This document shows, in pieces, positions 24,933-33,370 of a stretch of DNA of 64,000 bases (the first letter of the stretch is position 1; every line of letters begins with the position of its first letter). The notes under the pieces are model-generated. The model was given only the letters and a program-made list of their open reading frames with translations. It had not been told where the DNA came from and made no database searches. The position numbers and the translations under genes are program-made. Origin of the DNA: Bin90 sp965214635 (GTDB lineage Bacteria > Chloroflexota > Dehalococcoidia > Lucifugimonadales > JADFKI01); assembly GCA_965214635.1 (NCBI GenBank), contig OZ243964.1, positions 1,798,001 to 1,862,000 on the forward strand, in the 5' to 3' direction.

Positions 24933-24980
24933 CGGGAGGGATTCGATGCCGGAAGTGCGAAATCGGGGTCTAGTCGGTGC

Positions 24981-25826
24981 CTAGTCCACGAGGAAGCGGC
25001 GCAGCTCAGCTAGCAGAAAGTCGGGGTTGTCTGCCGCTACGGGATGCCCGGAGTTTGGCGCTTCCACAAACCGCATCGACGGCTGCAGCGAGCGCATACG
25101 CTCCACGATTTCGGGGGACAGGAAGTCGCTGTGTGCGCCCTTGATCTCTAGGATGGGGCATCGGATTTGCGCCCAGCGTTCCCACAGCAGCGGCACTTCC
25201 CGCGCGCCGAAGCCACCGTTTATCCAGAACATATCCGGGTCGTGCTTGGCGACATACTTGCCCGCGTAGTTGAGGCGCAGTCCGTGTTCGGCTGAGTTGC
25301 GATGATACTCGAGCGATGGGCGCGGGTTCGCTTGACGGCTCTGCTCCACATACTCGTCTATGCTGCGCCAACCGAGCGGGCGGCGGTTCATCCCGCCTAT
25401 CTGCTTCTTGGCAGACGCCGTGCTCATCTCTGGACCATAGTCCAAGCAGACGAGGTGTTTTAGGTGGACGGTGTGTTCGCCGGCATATGCGATGGCGTTG
25501 CGCGCGCCGAGCGATGCGCCCACATAGTCGTAAGGCACGATGCCGACGGCGTCTGCGAACGCTGCGAGGTCGGCTGCGAATGCGGTTACGGCATAGCCCT
25601 CGCGCGTGTGCGACGAGTCGCCGTGCCCGCGCTGGTCGAGTGCGATGATGCGAAACTCGTCCCGAAGTTCGCGCGCAATAAAGTCCCAGTTGTGGGCGTT
25701 GCCGCCCTGCCCGTGAACCAGCAGCAGATTGCGAGGCGAATCCCCGCCCCAATCTAGGTAGTGCAGCTTCAAGCCGTTCACATCCACGAAGTGGTCGGCA
25801 GGGGTGATATGCGCGGCGGCGCTCAT
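24981..25826 (-). CDS. Alpha/beta hydrolase
   Basis: 281 residues with the alpha/beta hydrolase pattern: oxyanion-hole HGQGG (about 38-42), nucleophile Ser105 in GASLG, acid near Asp234 (AHSDFL) and His261 in SGHPV. The NMWD-like cap and DQRGHGDS motif resemble haloalkane dehalogenase/epoxide-hydrolase-like esterases, but the substrate is not predictable. It begins four bases after the rpsU stop, so the two share a transcript. Confidence 0.8.
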   Translation of the reverse strand: MSAAAHITPADHFVDVNGLKLHYLDWGGDSPRNLLLVHGQGGNAHNWDFIARELRDEFRIIALDQRGHGDSSHTREGYAVTAFAADLAAFADAVGIVPYDYVGASLGARNAIAYAGEHTVHLKHLVCLDYGPEMSTASAKKQIGGMNRRPLGWRSIDEYVEQSRQANPRPSLEYHRNSAEHGLRLNYAGKYVAKHDPDMFWINGGFGAREVPLLWERWAQIRCPILEIKGAHSDFLSPEIVERMRSLQPSMRFVEAPNSGHPVAADNPDFLLAELRRFLVD

Positions 25827-25830
25827 GCGG

Positions 25831-26019
25831 CTACCTGTTGCGGCGACGGCGTATGCGCCGCAGGCTGCGCTGCTTGTCTAGGCGCGCCTGCTCGCCCTTG
25901 GAGCGAAAGAAGCGGCGGTTGCGAAGTTCGCGCAGAATGCCGGAGCGCTGCATGGAAGTCTGGAATCGCTTCAACAGCGCTTCGGGATCTTCGCCCTCTC
26001 GAAGGGTTACATAAGCCAT
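25831..26019 (-). CDS. rpsU: 30S ribosomal protein bS21
   Basis: 62 residues, strongly basic, beginning AYVTLREGEDPEALLKRFQ with the GILRELRNRRFF segment typical of bS21. It is a small-subunit protein that assists translation initiation. A GGAGAG ribosome binding site precedes the ATG. A promoter is predicted about 160 bases upstream, leaving a long leader. Confidence 0.93.
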   Translation of the reverse strand: MAYVTLREGEDPEALLKRFQTSMQRSGILRELRNRRFFRSKGEQARLDKQRSLRRIRRRRNR

Positions 26020-26180
26020 AAGTCTCTCCTCATACAGATAAATCCAGAAGAATGCAATAAATACACAACAGGATCATCAACAGCCGATGCCAAAACACAG
26101 CGTGCCGCAGACACAGGGATCTGGCTCAAAAAACGAACACACCTGCACGCCAGATGAACTTGGCGCTGCAAGTACGCCCA

Positions 26181-26209
26181 AGTATAGCATAGGGCGCTGC
26201 GGCTCACAA
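26181..26209 (-). promoter_or_regulatory. Predicted rpsU promoter
   Basis: On the minus strand TTGTGA (26204-26209) and TATACT (26181-26186) are separated by 17 bases. It lies between the last phage-type gene and rpsU and gives rpsU its own transcription start with a leader of about 155 bases. Confidence 0.55.
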
Positions 26210-26247
26210 CCAGCCCTCTACATGCCCGGTAGCGTACGCCGTCAAAT

Positions 26248-26676
26248 TTATCGCCCGTTCACGCGTTTGACGAACCTGAAATGGAAGTCTGCACCCAGAC
26301 AGCGCACCCCGTTCGCTGTGCGTTCGCCGATGTTGTCGATGCTCACGAGTCGGGCGTCATCCACGCTGCCTCCCCAGCTGGGGTCTGCGCTTGTCGCAGC
26401 CTCGATGCTCTGCGCTCCGTGCGCCTCCATCAGTGCGTCCAGAGCGCGGATAGCCTGCCGCGCATCGGATGCTGATACCAGCGCCTCCACGCAGATGCTG
26501 CCCACGATTGCGCCGCCGCCCAGCGTTTCCATAGCCTCGCGCTGCTCCAAGCGCACGATAGCCGCCGGCAGTTGGTGGGCTGCGTCAGGCGCATATTCCA
26601 GCACGCGCAGCCCATCCACTGCCGACAGCAGCGCAATCAGCCCAGCCTTCGCCTCCGCAATATCGTTTGTCATACC
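26248..26676 (-). CDS. Phage-type neck or tail-completion protein (gp10-like), tentative
   Basis: 142 residues from an ATG preceded by GGGAGG. The arrangement MTNDIAEAKAGLIALLSAVD, then an ALVSASD segment and a final beta-rich FHFRFVK, resembles small phage head-tail joining or minor tail proteins. The identification leans heavily on position: it is the fourth gene after protease, major capsid and connector, in the same order and orientation as HK97-type phages. Confidence 0.5.
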   Translation of the reverse strand, partial: GMTNDIAEAKAGLIALLSAVDGLRVLEYAPDAAHQLPAAIVRLEQREAMETLGGGAIVGSICVEALVSASDARQAIRALDALMEAHGAQSIEAATSADPSWGGSVDDARLVSIDNIGERTANGVRCLGADFHFRFVKRVNGR

Positions 26677-26855
26677 TGCGCCTCCCTTTTCCTGCGCACG
26701 CCGTATCCTTGCGCCCTTAATGCCCCAAAATACCCAATGTTGGTTACGCCTGCCTGTCCGGACTTTCGCATAGCGATTCAGGAAACATGCACACAAAGCG
26801 ATGCGAATTTGAAAACCCGCACCGCTGCCTCAAAGCACGCGCGAGGGTGTGAGTG

Positions 26856-27671
26856 CTAGCTCCCGCCCAACGGCGGCTTGCGATATGAGCTGAGCAGCAG
26901 CATGATGTCATCGTCGATGCCGCCGTCGCGGGGTTCTGCGCCTCCGGTGAGCACGCCTCTCCACAGGCGCGCCGCTAACATCAGCGCAGCCTCCTCCACT
27001 GGCGGCGGGTACTCGTAGAGGCGAATGGCGCTCGCCCGAGTGTGCGCTGCCGCCGCCGTGCCGTTGACGCCGCGCGCCACGATTATGCGCACGCCGTCCA
27101 CCGCTCGCACATACATCTGCTCGGCGTCTATGCGGAGCGTATTGCCCGCTGAGATCTCAGGCGCTGCGGCGCTCAGCGTAAGCGTGGTGTCGCTAGCATT
27201 CGTGATTACGGCGGCGGTGGCGTCGATGCGCATCAGGTGTTCCCACCATCCCCAATTGCCCGCAATCTGTATGCGCTCGCGTCCCTGTGGCAGCGCCTTT
27301 GCGCCGGTCGGTTCCAGCCGCGTGTATGGCTGCGAGTTGGGATTGCCGTATGCGGCAGGGTCGGCGTCTAGTGGCAGCAAGCGGTAGTCGGCGGTGCTCC
27401 ATATCGTCTCGAACGCCCCGTCGCCGTTCTCGTCAGTTCGCACGCCGTCTGCGTCCGCCGCTATCAAGTCGGGCAGTATTAGCGCATCAGAGCCGTCGCC
27501 ATCTAGGTGCCGCGTGGCATAGAGCACATAGAAGTGCCGGTTGCAGCGGCGGTCTATGGCTGCACTCGCAGCCTCGCCTAGACGCAGCAGTCGCGCATCA
27601 TAATCGGTCCCCGTGATGTTCAGCACAGACGCAGATTTCAGGGCGTCCAGCGATACATATGCGTGTGGCAT
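26856..27671 (-). CDS. Phage head-tail connector protein (gp6-like)
   Basis: 271 residues. The N-terminus (YVSLDALKSASVLN, then LLRLGEAASAAIDRRCNRHF) is the typical start of gp6-like connector proteins that attach to the portal ring after packaging. A middle domain with beta repeats (TLTLSAAAPEISAGNTLRID) is followed by a helical end. An AAGGA ribosome binding site precedes the ATG. It lies 132 bases downstream of the major capsid gene. The frame is intact. Confidence 0.75.
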   Translation of the reverse strand: MPHAYVSLDALKSASVLNITGTDYDARLLRLGEAASAAIDRRCNRHFYVLYATRHLDGDGSDALILPDLIAADADGVRTDENGDGAFETIWSTADYRLLPLDADPAAYGNPNSQPYTRLEPTGAKALPQGRERIQIAGNWGWWEHLMRIDATAAVITNASDTTLTLSAAAPEISAGNTLRIDAEQMYVRAVDGVRIIVARGVNGTAAAAHTRASAIRLYEYPPPVEEAALMLAARLWRGVLTGGAEPRDGGIDDDIMLLLSSYRKPPLGGS

Positions 27672-27803
27672 TGGTCAGTCCTTCATGCGGTCATGTGGTC
27701 GGTGTGGCGGCGGATTGGTCGGATGAGTACGGATGTTGGTGTGTCGGTTTTCCGAGCCGTCGCTCAAACCGACACGCCAACAAACTGCCCGACCAACGAT
27801 GTG

Positions 27804-29279
27804 CTATGAGAGGTCGATGTTGTACTGCAAGCCCGTGTGTGCGGCTTTTGAGCGGTCGCCGCTGCGTTCTGCGAGCGCATGGCGGAAGCTCACGGTGATG
27901 ACGGTTTGGCGCTTCTGCGTGTCACGGTCCACATCCAGCGTCAGGTGGCGGCGGAAGCCCTGTGCCCACTGCGTGCGGTTCACCAGCAGCACCCTGCCCT
28001 TGCTGTTGGAGTTGCCGTCATCCGTAACCTTGCCATCGGCGTCTGCAAGCCGCATCTGCTCGGACACGATGACCGGTATGCCCTCTATCGCACCAAGCAT
28101 CCCCGTCAGCAGCGTTGCGTTCGGCCCCAGCTTGTCCATCGTGCGGAACTGGTCTACCGACTGCGACCGTATGAATGTGTTCACATCCATAACCCACACC
28201 AGCTGCGACGGGCGCGCCCCGTACTTGCCCAATTTGGCTCGCAGCTCGTTGAACATATCGTCCGAAACGGCAGCGTCGTGGTTGAGCGCCTGTGCGCTGT
28301 TGTCCACCAGCGGCAGATGCAGGATGCCGTCGTAGCCGATGAGCCACTGCGCCTTGCCGGCGTCGCTAGCGGCAACCGATGCGCCGTCCGCATTGATGCT
28401 GTTCGCTGCTGTGCGGTCGGCGTTCAGGATAATGTCATCCAGCGCCTCAGCCACATTCCGCACAAGCCCTGCGCGTATCTCCGGCAGCATCGCGATGACG
28501 CCGTCCTCTTCCAGCGTGAAGCTGTACGGCACTTGTCCCACGAGTTCATATGCGGTCAAGCGGGTGCGCCCGGTGGTGAGCGCCGTGGATGTCGTTGCCG
28601 CATTCTCCGTTCCGGGGTAGAAGCTCACATCGCCTAGTTGGCGCGGCACATCGAACGGGTTGGACAGCATCGGGAATGTGGGGATGAGCGGCGCAACGAG
28701 CGTTTGCAGGTTGACATCATGCCAGAGTTCGCGCGCCTCTAGCGTGGCAACGAGTTCGTCGCCGCTGCCGGCGGTGGTGCTGTCCATAGCGGCGCGGGTC
28801 ATAGCGCCAAGCAGTGCACGGCTGAAGCCTTGGAACTGCCCCGTGTTCTTGGAGTCTACGCTGAACCAGCGCTCCAAGCGGCGCTCGGTTGCAGCGTGAG
28901 ACGCCTGTATGTCGGCGGGCGTGATGCTTGCGGCGAGCAGGTGCTTGGCAGTCTCTGCCCGCTGTATCCACGCTGGACCGAACCCCTCGCGCCGCTGCGA
29001 GTGTGCGAACCGCCGCACCAGCGCCAAGTCCAGCAGATCCATCCCCGCATATGCGCCCGACGGCACCACGGGCAACGCCGCCTCGTCTGCATATGCGCTC
29101 AGCGCGCTGCGGCGGACACTGCGCTCCCGCTGCGTTACGGCGTTCACATCCTGCCGTATGCGCTCCGTTTCCTCGCGCAGCAGCCCCACCTCTTTCGTTA
29201 CAGGCTCGAACCGCTCCCGCACGAAAGCGTTGATGTCTGTCAGGTCTTTCTTGATTGCGTCCATGTCGGTGTTTGTCAT
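27804..29279 (-). CDS. HK97-fold major capsid protein
   Basis: 491 residues from an ATG preceded by AAGGAG; upstream codons in frame are ignored. The N-terminal ~110 residues form a charged coil like the HK97 delta scaffold domain, followed by the capsid domain with ELVGQVPYSFTLEEDGVIAM, the E-loop/P-domain region and a C-terminal VPVIVSEQMR and RVLLVNRTQWAQGF. A protease of the matching family is directly upstream. No stops or frameshifts are seen, so it appears functional. Confidence 0.85.
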   Translation of the reverse strand: MTNTDMDAIKKDLTDINAFVRERFEPVTKEVGLLREETERIRQDVNAVTQRERSVRRSALSAYADEAALPVVPSGAYAGMDLLDLALVRRFAHSQRREGFGPAWIQRAETAKHLLAASITPADIQASHAATERRLERWFSVDSKNTGQFQGFSRALLGAMTRAAMDSTTAGSGDELVATLEARELWHDVNLQTLVAPLIPTFPMLSNPFDVPRQLGDVSFYPGTENAATTSTALTTGRTRLTAYELVGQVPYSFTLEEDGVIAMLPEIRAGLVRNVAEALDDIILNADRTAANSINADGASVAASDAGKAQWLIGYDGILHLPLVDNSAQALNHDAAVSDDMFNELRAKLGKYGARPSQLVWVMDVNTFIRSQSVDQFRTMDKLGPNATLLTGMLGAIEGIPVIVSEQMRLADADGKVTDDGNSNSKGRVLLVNRTQWAQGFRRHLTLDVDRDTQKRQTVITVSFRHALAERSGDRSKAAHTGLQYNIDLS

Positions 29280-29386
29280 TTCCGTTTTGCTCCTTAATGC
29301 CAGTATGGCTGATAGTTGTAGATAATCAGCGGTCAGTAGGTCTGTGGGCATGCGCTAGATACCGCCGCCCTCGTGTTGAGAGCGCA

Positions 29387-30133
29387 TCAGGCGGGTGGGC
29401 TGCGCTCTGCCGATTCACCGCTTGCGATGCGCCGTGTGGTGGCGGTCAGCGCACGCAGCTCGGCGAGGTCAGGTGTGGTTGGCGTCTCGACACGCTGCGG
29501 GGAAACATCCCGCACCCTCGACAACAGCGCTCCAAGCGCCTCAGCCGCCGATTGCAACTCGCCAAGCTCTGCCGCCGTCAGTGCAAGCCCGCCGGGTGTT
29601 GGCGCATCGGTTGCTGCACGGGCAGCCGGTGTGCTCGGCGATAGCAGCGAATCCAGCATGCGGCGGTGCGCCTCGCGCAGTGCGTCCGGGTCTGCCGGCA
29701 CCGATACGATTGACCATTCAAGCAGCTCGGATTGCGTATCGCGCAGGCGTCCGTCATCTGTAGCCTCGCTCTCCAGTGGCAGCCAGCTGATGGACGCCGC
29801 GCGCAGAAAGCCCTTGTCCCATGCGTTGCGGATGCGCTGTGCGAAATCGTCGTCCTCGAGGAACTCGAACTCGGCGACAATACCCTCGTCGCTGCGTCCG
29901 ATGCTGAGCGTTCTGCCAATGGGCAAGCCGCCCGACGGCGAGCGTCCCACCGCATCGTGCGCCCACATGACAACCGGGTTGCGGCGATAGTTGTCGAACC
30001 GCAGCCCGTCGAGCACGATGTCCGGCTCTGTGCGCGCCCTGTCATTCGCCGCAATCGTAACGCTGCGCCGTTGCGCACTCCGAGCGCCCCGCTCCACTAT
30101 GTCCATCCCCATCGACCGTACCCTGCGATTCAA
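29387..30133 (-). CDS. HK97-family prohead protease
   Basis: 248 residues of the S78 peptidase type that matures capsids. The histidine in PVVMWAHD (about 53-60) and serine in RAASISWLPL (about 110-119) are the expected catalytic residues, and the C-terminal 100 residues are a coil rich in Ala/Thr as in proteases with scaffold tails. The start is TTG with a perfect AGGAGG six bases upstream. In phages the portal gene sits immediately upstream; here there is instead a terminator hairpin and promoter. Confidence 0.85.
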   Translation of the reverse strand: MNRRVRSMGMDIVERGARSAQRRSVTIAANDRARTEPDIVLDGLRFDNYRRNPVVMWAHDAVGRSPSGGLPIGRTLSIGRSDEGIVAEFEFLEDDDFAQRIRNAWDKGFLRAASISWLPLESEATDDGRLRDTQSELLEWSIVSVPADPDALREAHRRMLDSLLSPSTPAARAATDAPTPGGLALTAAELGELQSAAEALGALLSRVRDVSPQRVETPTTPDLAELRALTATTRRIASGESAERSPPA

Positions 30134-30251
30134 AGCATTCCTCCTAAACGCTAAACGAATGTCTATAAGCTTCTTGCCCTGTCGGAATTTCCCCGATAAT
30201 CAGAAACCTGTCGGCTGATGAATTACCCAGCCGCCTGAATCTGACGAACAC

Positions 30252-30296
30252 AAAAACCCCCGATTAAGGACCGTCATCGGCCTCGAAATCGGGGGC
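30252..30296 (-). terminator. Strong terminator in front of the capsid module
   Basis: On the minus strand GCCCCCGATT pairs with AATCGGGGG and is followed by TTTTTG (arms at 30257-30265 and 30287-30295, T run at 30252-30256). It lies 119 bases upstream of the prohead protease and downstream of the promoter at 30431-30460, with no protein-coding gene between. Confidence 0.8.
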
Positions 30297-30424
30297 ATCG
30301 TCGCCCTGCTATGCCTTAGGGGCGGCTCCGTCTCGGAGCGGTTGTCTATGCGAAATCCAAAGGGCGCCTTGTCCGCCCACGCTTGCGGCGCAACGCTGCA
30401 CTTGCGCCATTCGTACAACGATGT
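30252..30424 (-). ncRNA. Candidate small RNA or attenuating leader
   Basis: The interval runs from about seven bases after a TTGACA/TAGTGT promoter to a strong terminator, giving a predicted transcript of about 170 nt. It can fold into GGCGCAA/TTGCGCC (7 bp), GGGCGG/CCGCCC enclosing GCTCC/GGAGC, and the terminator stem. The only open frame is a short one beginning MAQVQRC (34 codons) with no ribosome binding site. It is either an independent sRNA or a leader whose terminator controls the prohead protease, capsid and connector genes downstream. No known RNA family is recognised. Confidence 0.45.
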
Positions 30425-30430
30425 TGAATT

Positions 30431-30460
30431 ACACTAGCACTAATGTTTGCACATTGTCAA
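30431..30460 (-). promoter_or_regulatory. Consensus promoter reading towards the capsid module
   Basis: TTGACA (30455-30460 on the minus strand), an 18-base spacer and TGCTAGTGT (extended -10, TAGTGT at 30431-30436). It is the best sigma-70-like match in the window. Confidence 0.6.
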
Positions 30461-30715
30461 GCCCGAACCGTTCCTAATATTCTCATATTCTCAACTATTC
30501 CCAAGCAGAATCTGATAAGGATGCCAGCCTCGCAATGTTGACCTGTTGTCTTATCACTGCCGATGCCCTCGCTTGCATCTGCGTTATGCGAATATGCTAT
30601 TGTAGTAGGCAAGCGGCGATGTGGTCATAGGCGTTATGTACGAGGCGGCATCTGTGATTCCGCATTGCGCCGAGATGGTTATGCACCCGACCCACTGACG
30701 AATTGAGCGACGAAA
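30461..30715. other. Region between capsid leader and phoB
   Basis: About 255 bases between divergent transcripts, AT-rich near 30470-30500. No gene is seen. A phoB promoter must lie here; TTGCAT near 30574 with TATTGT near 30599 is one weak option. Confidence 0.35.
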
Positions 30716-31408
30716 ATGCCCACTGTCCTTGTGGTTGAAGACGAAAAGAACATCCTCGATACGCTGCGCTACAACCTCGAGCGCGAGGGGTATGCTGTGG
30801 ACACGGCGATTGATGGCGAGCAGGCGCTAAACGCCGCGCGCGCAGCATCGCCCGACCTCGTGATATTGGATGTCATGCTGCCCCGCCTAGACGGGTTCGA
30901 GGTGTGCCGCATCCTACGCAGCGAGAGCGATGTGCCCATTCTGATGCTCACGGCGCGCGGCGAGGAGATTGACCGCGTCGTGGGCTTGGAGCTGGGCGCA
31001 GACGACTATGTTACCAAGCCGTTCAGCGTTCGCGAGCTGATGGTGCGCGTCCGCAACCTGCTCCGACGCGCCCGCCTGTCCGACAATAGCAGCGAACCCA
31101 ACCGCACCGACATCATCCGCAGCGGCGATCTCGAAATCGACAGCACAAGCCACATCGCCCGCAGAGACGGCGTAGAGTTGGAACTCAAACCCCGCGAGTT
31201 CGATCTGCTGGCGCTGCTCGCGGGCAACAAGGCACGCGTGTTCACCCGCGACCAGATCCTCGACCGCCTATGGGGGCACAACTACTATGGCGACAGCCGC
31301 ACCGTGGATGTGCACATCCGCTGGCTGCGCGAAAAGATTGAACCCGAACCGTCCCGCCCCGTACGCATCGTTACCATTCGCGGCGTGGGCTACCGATTCG
31401 ACGGATGA
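30716..31408 (+). CDS. phoB: Phosphate regulon response regulator PhoB
   Basis: 230 residues of the OmpR/PhoB class: receiver domain with the phospho-acceptor Asp52 in VILDVMLPRLDG and the conserved lysine in YVTKPF, then a winged-helix DNA-binding domain (about 130-230) ending VRIVTIRGVGYRFDG. It activates phosphate-starvation genes when phosphorylated by PhoR. The stop overlaps the phoR start as ATGA. The assignment as PhoB rather than another OmpR-type regulator rests on the adjoining pst and phoU genes. Confidence 0.88.
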   Translation: MPTVLVVEDEKNILDTLRYNLEREGYAVDTAIDGEQALNAARAASPDLVILDVMLPRLDGFEVCRILRSESDVPILMLTARGEEIDRVVGLELGADDYVTKPFSVRELMVRVRNLLRRARLSDNSSEPNRTDIIRSGDLEIDSTSHIARRDGVELELKPREFDLLALLAGNKARVFTRDQILDRLWGHNYYGDSRTVDVHIRWLREKIEPEPSRPVRIVTIRGVGYRFDG

Positions 31409-33180
31409 GACTCCGCCTGCCAAAGGCGCTGCACTGGCGCATCGCCCTCGCATACACCGCCCTCATATTCGTGGCTATGGGCGCAGTCAGCATATACCTC
31501 GTCGATTTCATCCGCGACACATACATCGCCAACCTGCAGACCGGCATCGAACAGCAGGCACACTTGGTCAGCATTACCGCAGCGCCGCACATTGCGAACG
31601 CCGACCGGTTGCAGGCACTCAGCCGTCAGACCAGCGAAATCGTGGGCGCACATGTTGCCATAATCGACGCCGACGGCACGCCTGTCGCTGACAGCCGCCG
31701 CATCCCGTCAGCGAGTCAAGATCAGCCCATCCAAAGCGAGGTGCGCCAAGCCCTTGTCGGCAGCGCCACACACAGCATACGCATCGAGAATGGCGTAGAG
31801 ACGCTCTACACCGCAGTGCCCATCCGCATCGACGGGCGAGTTGTCGGGGCGGCGCGCATAGCGATGCCCACCTCGCAGGTGCAGGCAAACATCAGCCGCA
31901 TCATCACAGCCATTCTCATATCCGCCCTACTTGTAGCGGTGCTGTCGGTCGGCACGGGCTATTTCGTCTTCCACCGCACATCACGCTCGGTGCGCGCAGT
32001 AGCCGAAGGCGCAAATCGGCTGGCGCAGGGCGACTTGGAGCATCGCGTTGCGGCATCCACATCGGACGAAACCCAAGAACTCGCCGAAGCGTTCAACGCA
32101 ATGGCGCAGACCATCCGCCGCATGGTCAGCGACCTGTCTGGCGAAAGCAGCAAGCTGACCGCCATGCTGGACACGATGGAGGACGGCGTGCTGGTCATCG
32201 AAGCCGACCGCCGCATCGCTCTGATGAACAGCGCCGCAGAGCGCCTGCTAGATGTCAGCGCCAAAGACGCCGTGGGCGCCGGATTAGTCGAGACGCTGCA
32301 CGACCATGAAATCGTGCAGGTTGCGCTTCGTGCCCTTGCCACAAAGCAGATGCAGGGCGCAGAGGTGAACCTGCTGCCGCAGCGCCGCTTATTGAGTGCC
32401 ATCGCAACCCCGCTAGGCGGCCCCGGCGACGGCAGCATCCTGCTCTCCCTCCACGACCTCACCGGCGTCCATCGCTTGGAAACCACCCGCCGCGAGTTCG
32501 TCGCCAATGTGTCCCACGAACTCCGCAGTCCCCTGACATCGGTGAAGATGATGGTGGAGACGCTGGAAGACGGCGCGCTGGACGATAACGCAGCGGCACG
32601 CGACTTCCTCCGCCGCATCAACCGCGAAGTGGACAGGATGAACGCCATGGTGGAAGACCTGCTCGAACTTGCCCGTTTAGAGAGCAGCCAGCACCGCCCC
32701 AATCTCGCCCCGTTCGACCTGTCAGCGCTGGTGTGCGAGGTGGCGTCCGAGTACGCCGACCGTAGCCCCACCGTAGCCGTGCGCGCCATTGTCCCGCCTG
32801 TTCCCGTCATTGCGCTGGGCGAAAGCGCCAAGATACGCCAAGCGCTGGTCAACCTGCTGGAAAATGCGCTGAAGAACACCGCATCCGGCAGTGTCAGCGT
32901 GTCCGTCAGAGCGGCGCGAGACACAGCCGACGGCGACGCAAGCCACCACCGCGTTTGCGTCCAAGACACCGGCGTGGGCATCGCCCCCGAGCATCGCCCG
33001 CATGTGTTCGAACGCTTCTACAAGGTGGACAGAGCGCGCGCCGACGGCGGCACCGGCTTGGGCTTGGCAATCACGCGGCACATCGTCCAAACCCACGCCG
33101 GCGAAATCACCGTCCAAAGCCAAGAGGGCGTGGGCAGCACATTTTCGTTCACCATCCCCGTGGCATCCAAGGAAGCCTAG
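31405..33180 (+). CDS. phoR: Phosphate regulon sensor histidine kinase PhoR
   Basis: 591 residues: membrane helix about 11-33, an extracytoplasmic domain of about 130 residues, a second helix near 165-187, HAMP (to about 240), PAS (about 250-350), HisKA with the phosphorylated His371 in VSHELRSP, and HATPase with N-box LVNLLENALKNT, DTGVGI and GTGLGLAI. E. coli PhoR lacks a large sensor domain; this longer form is like that of Gram-positives and Chloroflexota. It is coupled to phoB by a 4-base overlap. Confidence 0.88.
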   Translation: MRLRLPKALHWRIALAYTALIFVAMGAVSIYLVDFIRDTYIANLQTGIEQQAHLVSITAAPHIANADRLQALSRQTSEIVGAHVAIIDADGTPVADSRRIPSASQDQPIQSEVRQALVGSATHSIRIENGVETLYTAVPIRIDGRVVGAARIAMPTSQVQANISRIITAILISALLVAVLSVGTGYFVFHRTSRSVRAVAEGANRLAQGDLEHRVAASTSDETQELAEAFNAMAQTIRRMVSDLSGESSKLTAMLDTMEDGVLVIEADRRIALMNSAAERLLDVSAKDAVGAGLVETLHDHEIVQVALRALATKQMQGAEVNLLPQRRLLSAIATPLGGPGDGSILLSLHDLTGVHRLETTRREFVANVSHELRSPLTSVKMMVETLEDGALDDNAAARDFLRRINREVDRMNAMVEDLLELARLESSQHRPNLAPFDLSALVCEVASEYADRSPTVAVRAIVPPVPVIALGESAKIRQALVNLLENALKNTASGSVSVSVRAARDTADGDASHHRVCVQDTGVGIAPEHRPHVFERFYKVDRARADGGTGLGLAITRHIVQTHAGEITVQSQEGVGSTFSFTIPVASKEA

Positions 33181-33305
33181 CGCGGTGCGCAGCCTTCACA
33201 TGTGGCAGATGCGGCGTTCCCCCCTAAATCCCTCCGTATTCCTCTGGGAGAATGCGTGAAAATGCTAAAGATGGGGGATTGAGAACCGACACACATTCAA
33301 TTTGC

Positions 33306-33344
33306 ATTAACGGATTGTTAACTCTTCGTTCACACCTGCTTAAA
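33306..33344 (+). promoter_or_regulatory. Candidate Pho box: four direct repeats with 11-base period
   Basis: ATTAAC (33306), GTTAAC (33317), GTTCAC (33328) and CTTAAA (33339) are spaced exactly 11 bases apart, 27 bases before the pstC ATG. Direct hexamers at one helical turn are the hallmark of PhoB/PhoP binding sites. PhoB-phosphate is the obvious candidate ligand. Confidence 0.6.
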
Positions 33345-33370
33345 CATCGGCGTCTAGTCTTGTACTTGCT

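Noticed and set aside
30200..30418. 72-residue protein on the minus strand
   Set aside because: The frame runs through the terminator hairpin and has no ribosome binding site; the region is better explained as an RNA leader.
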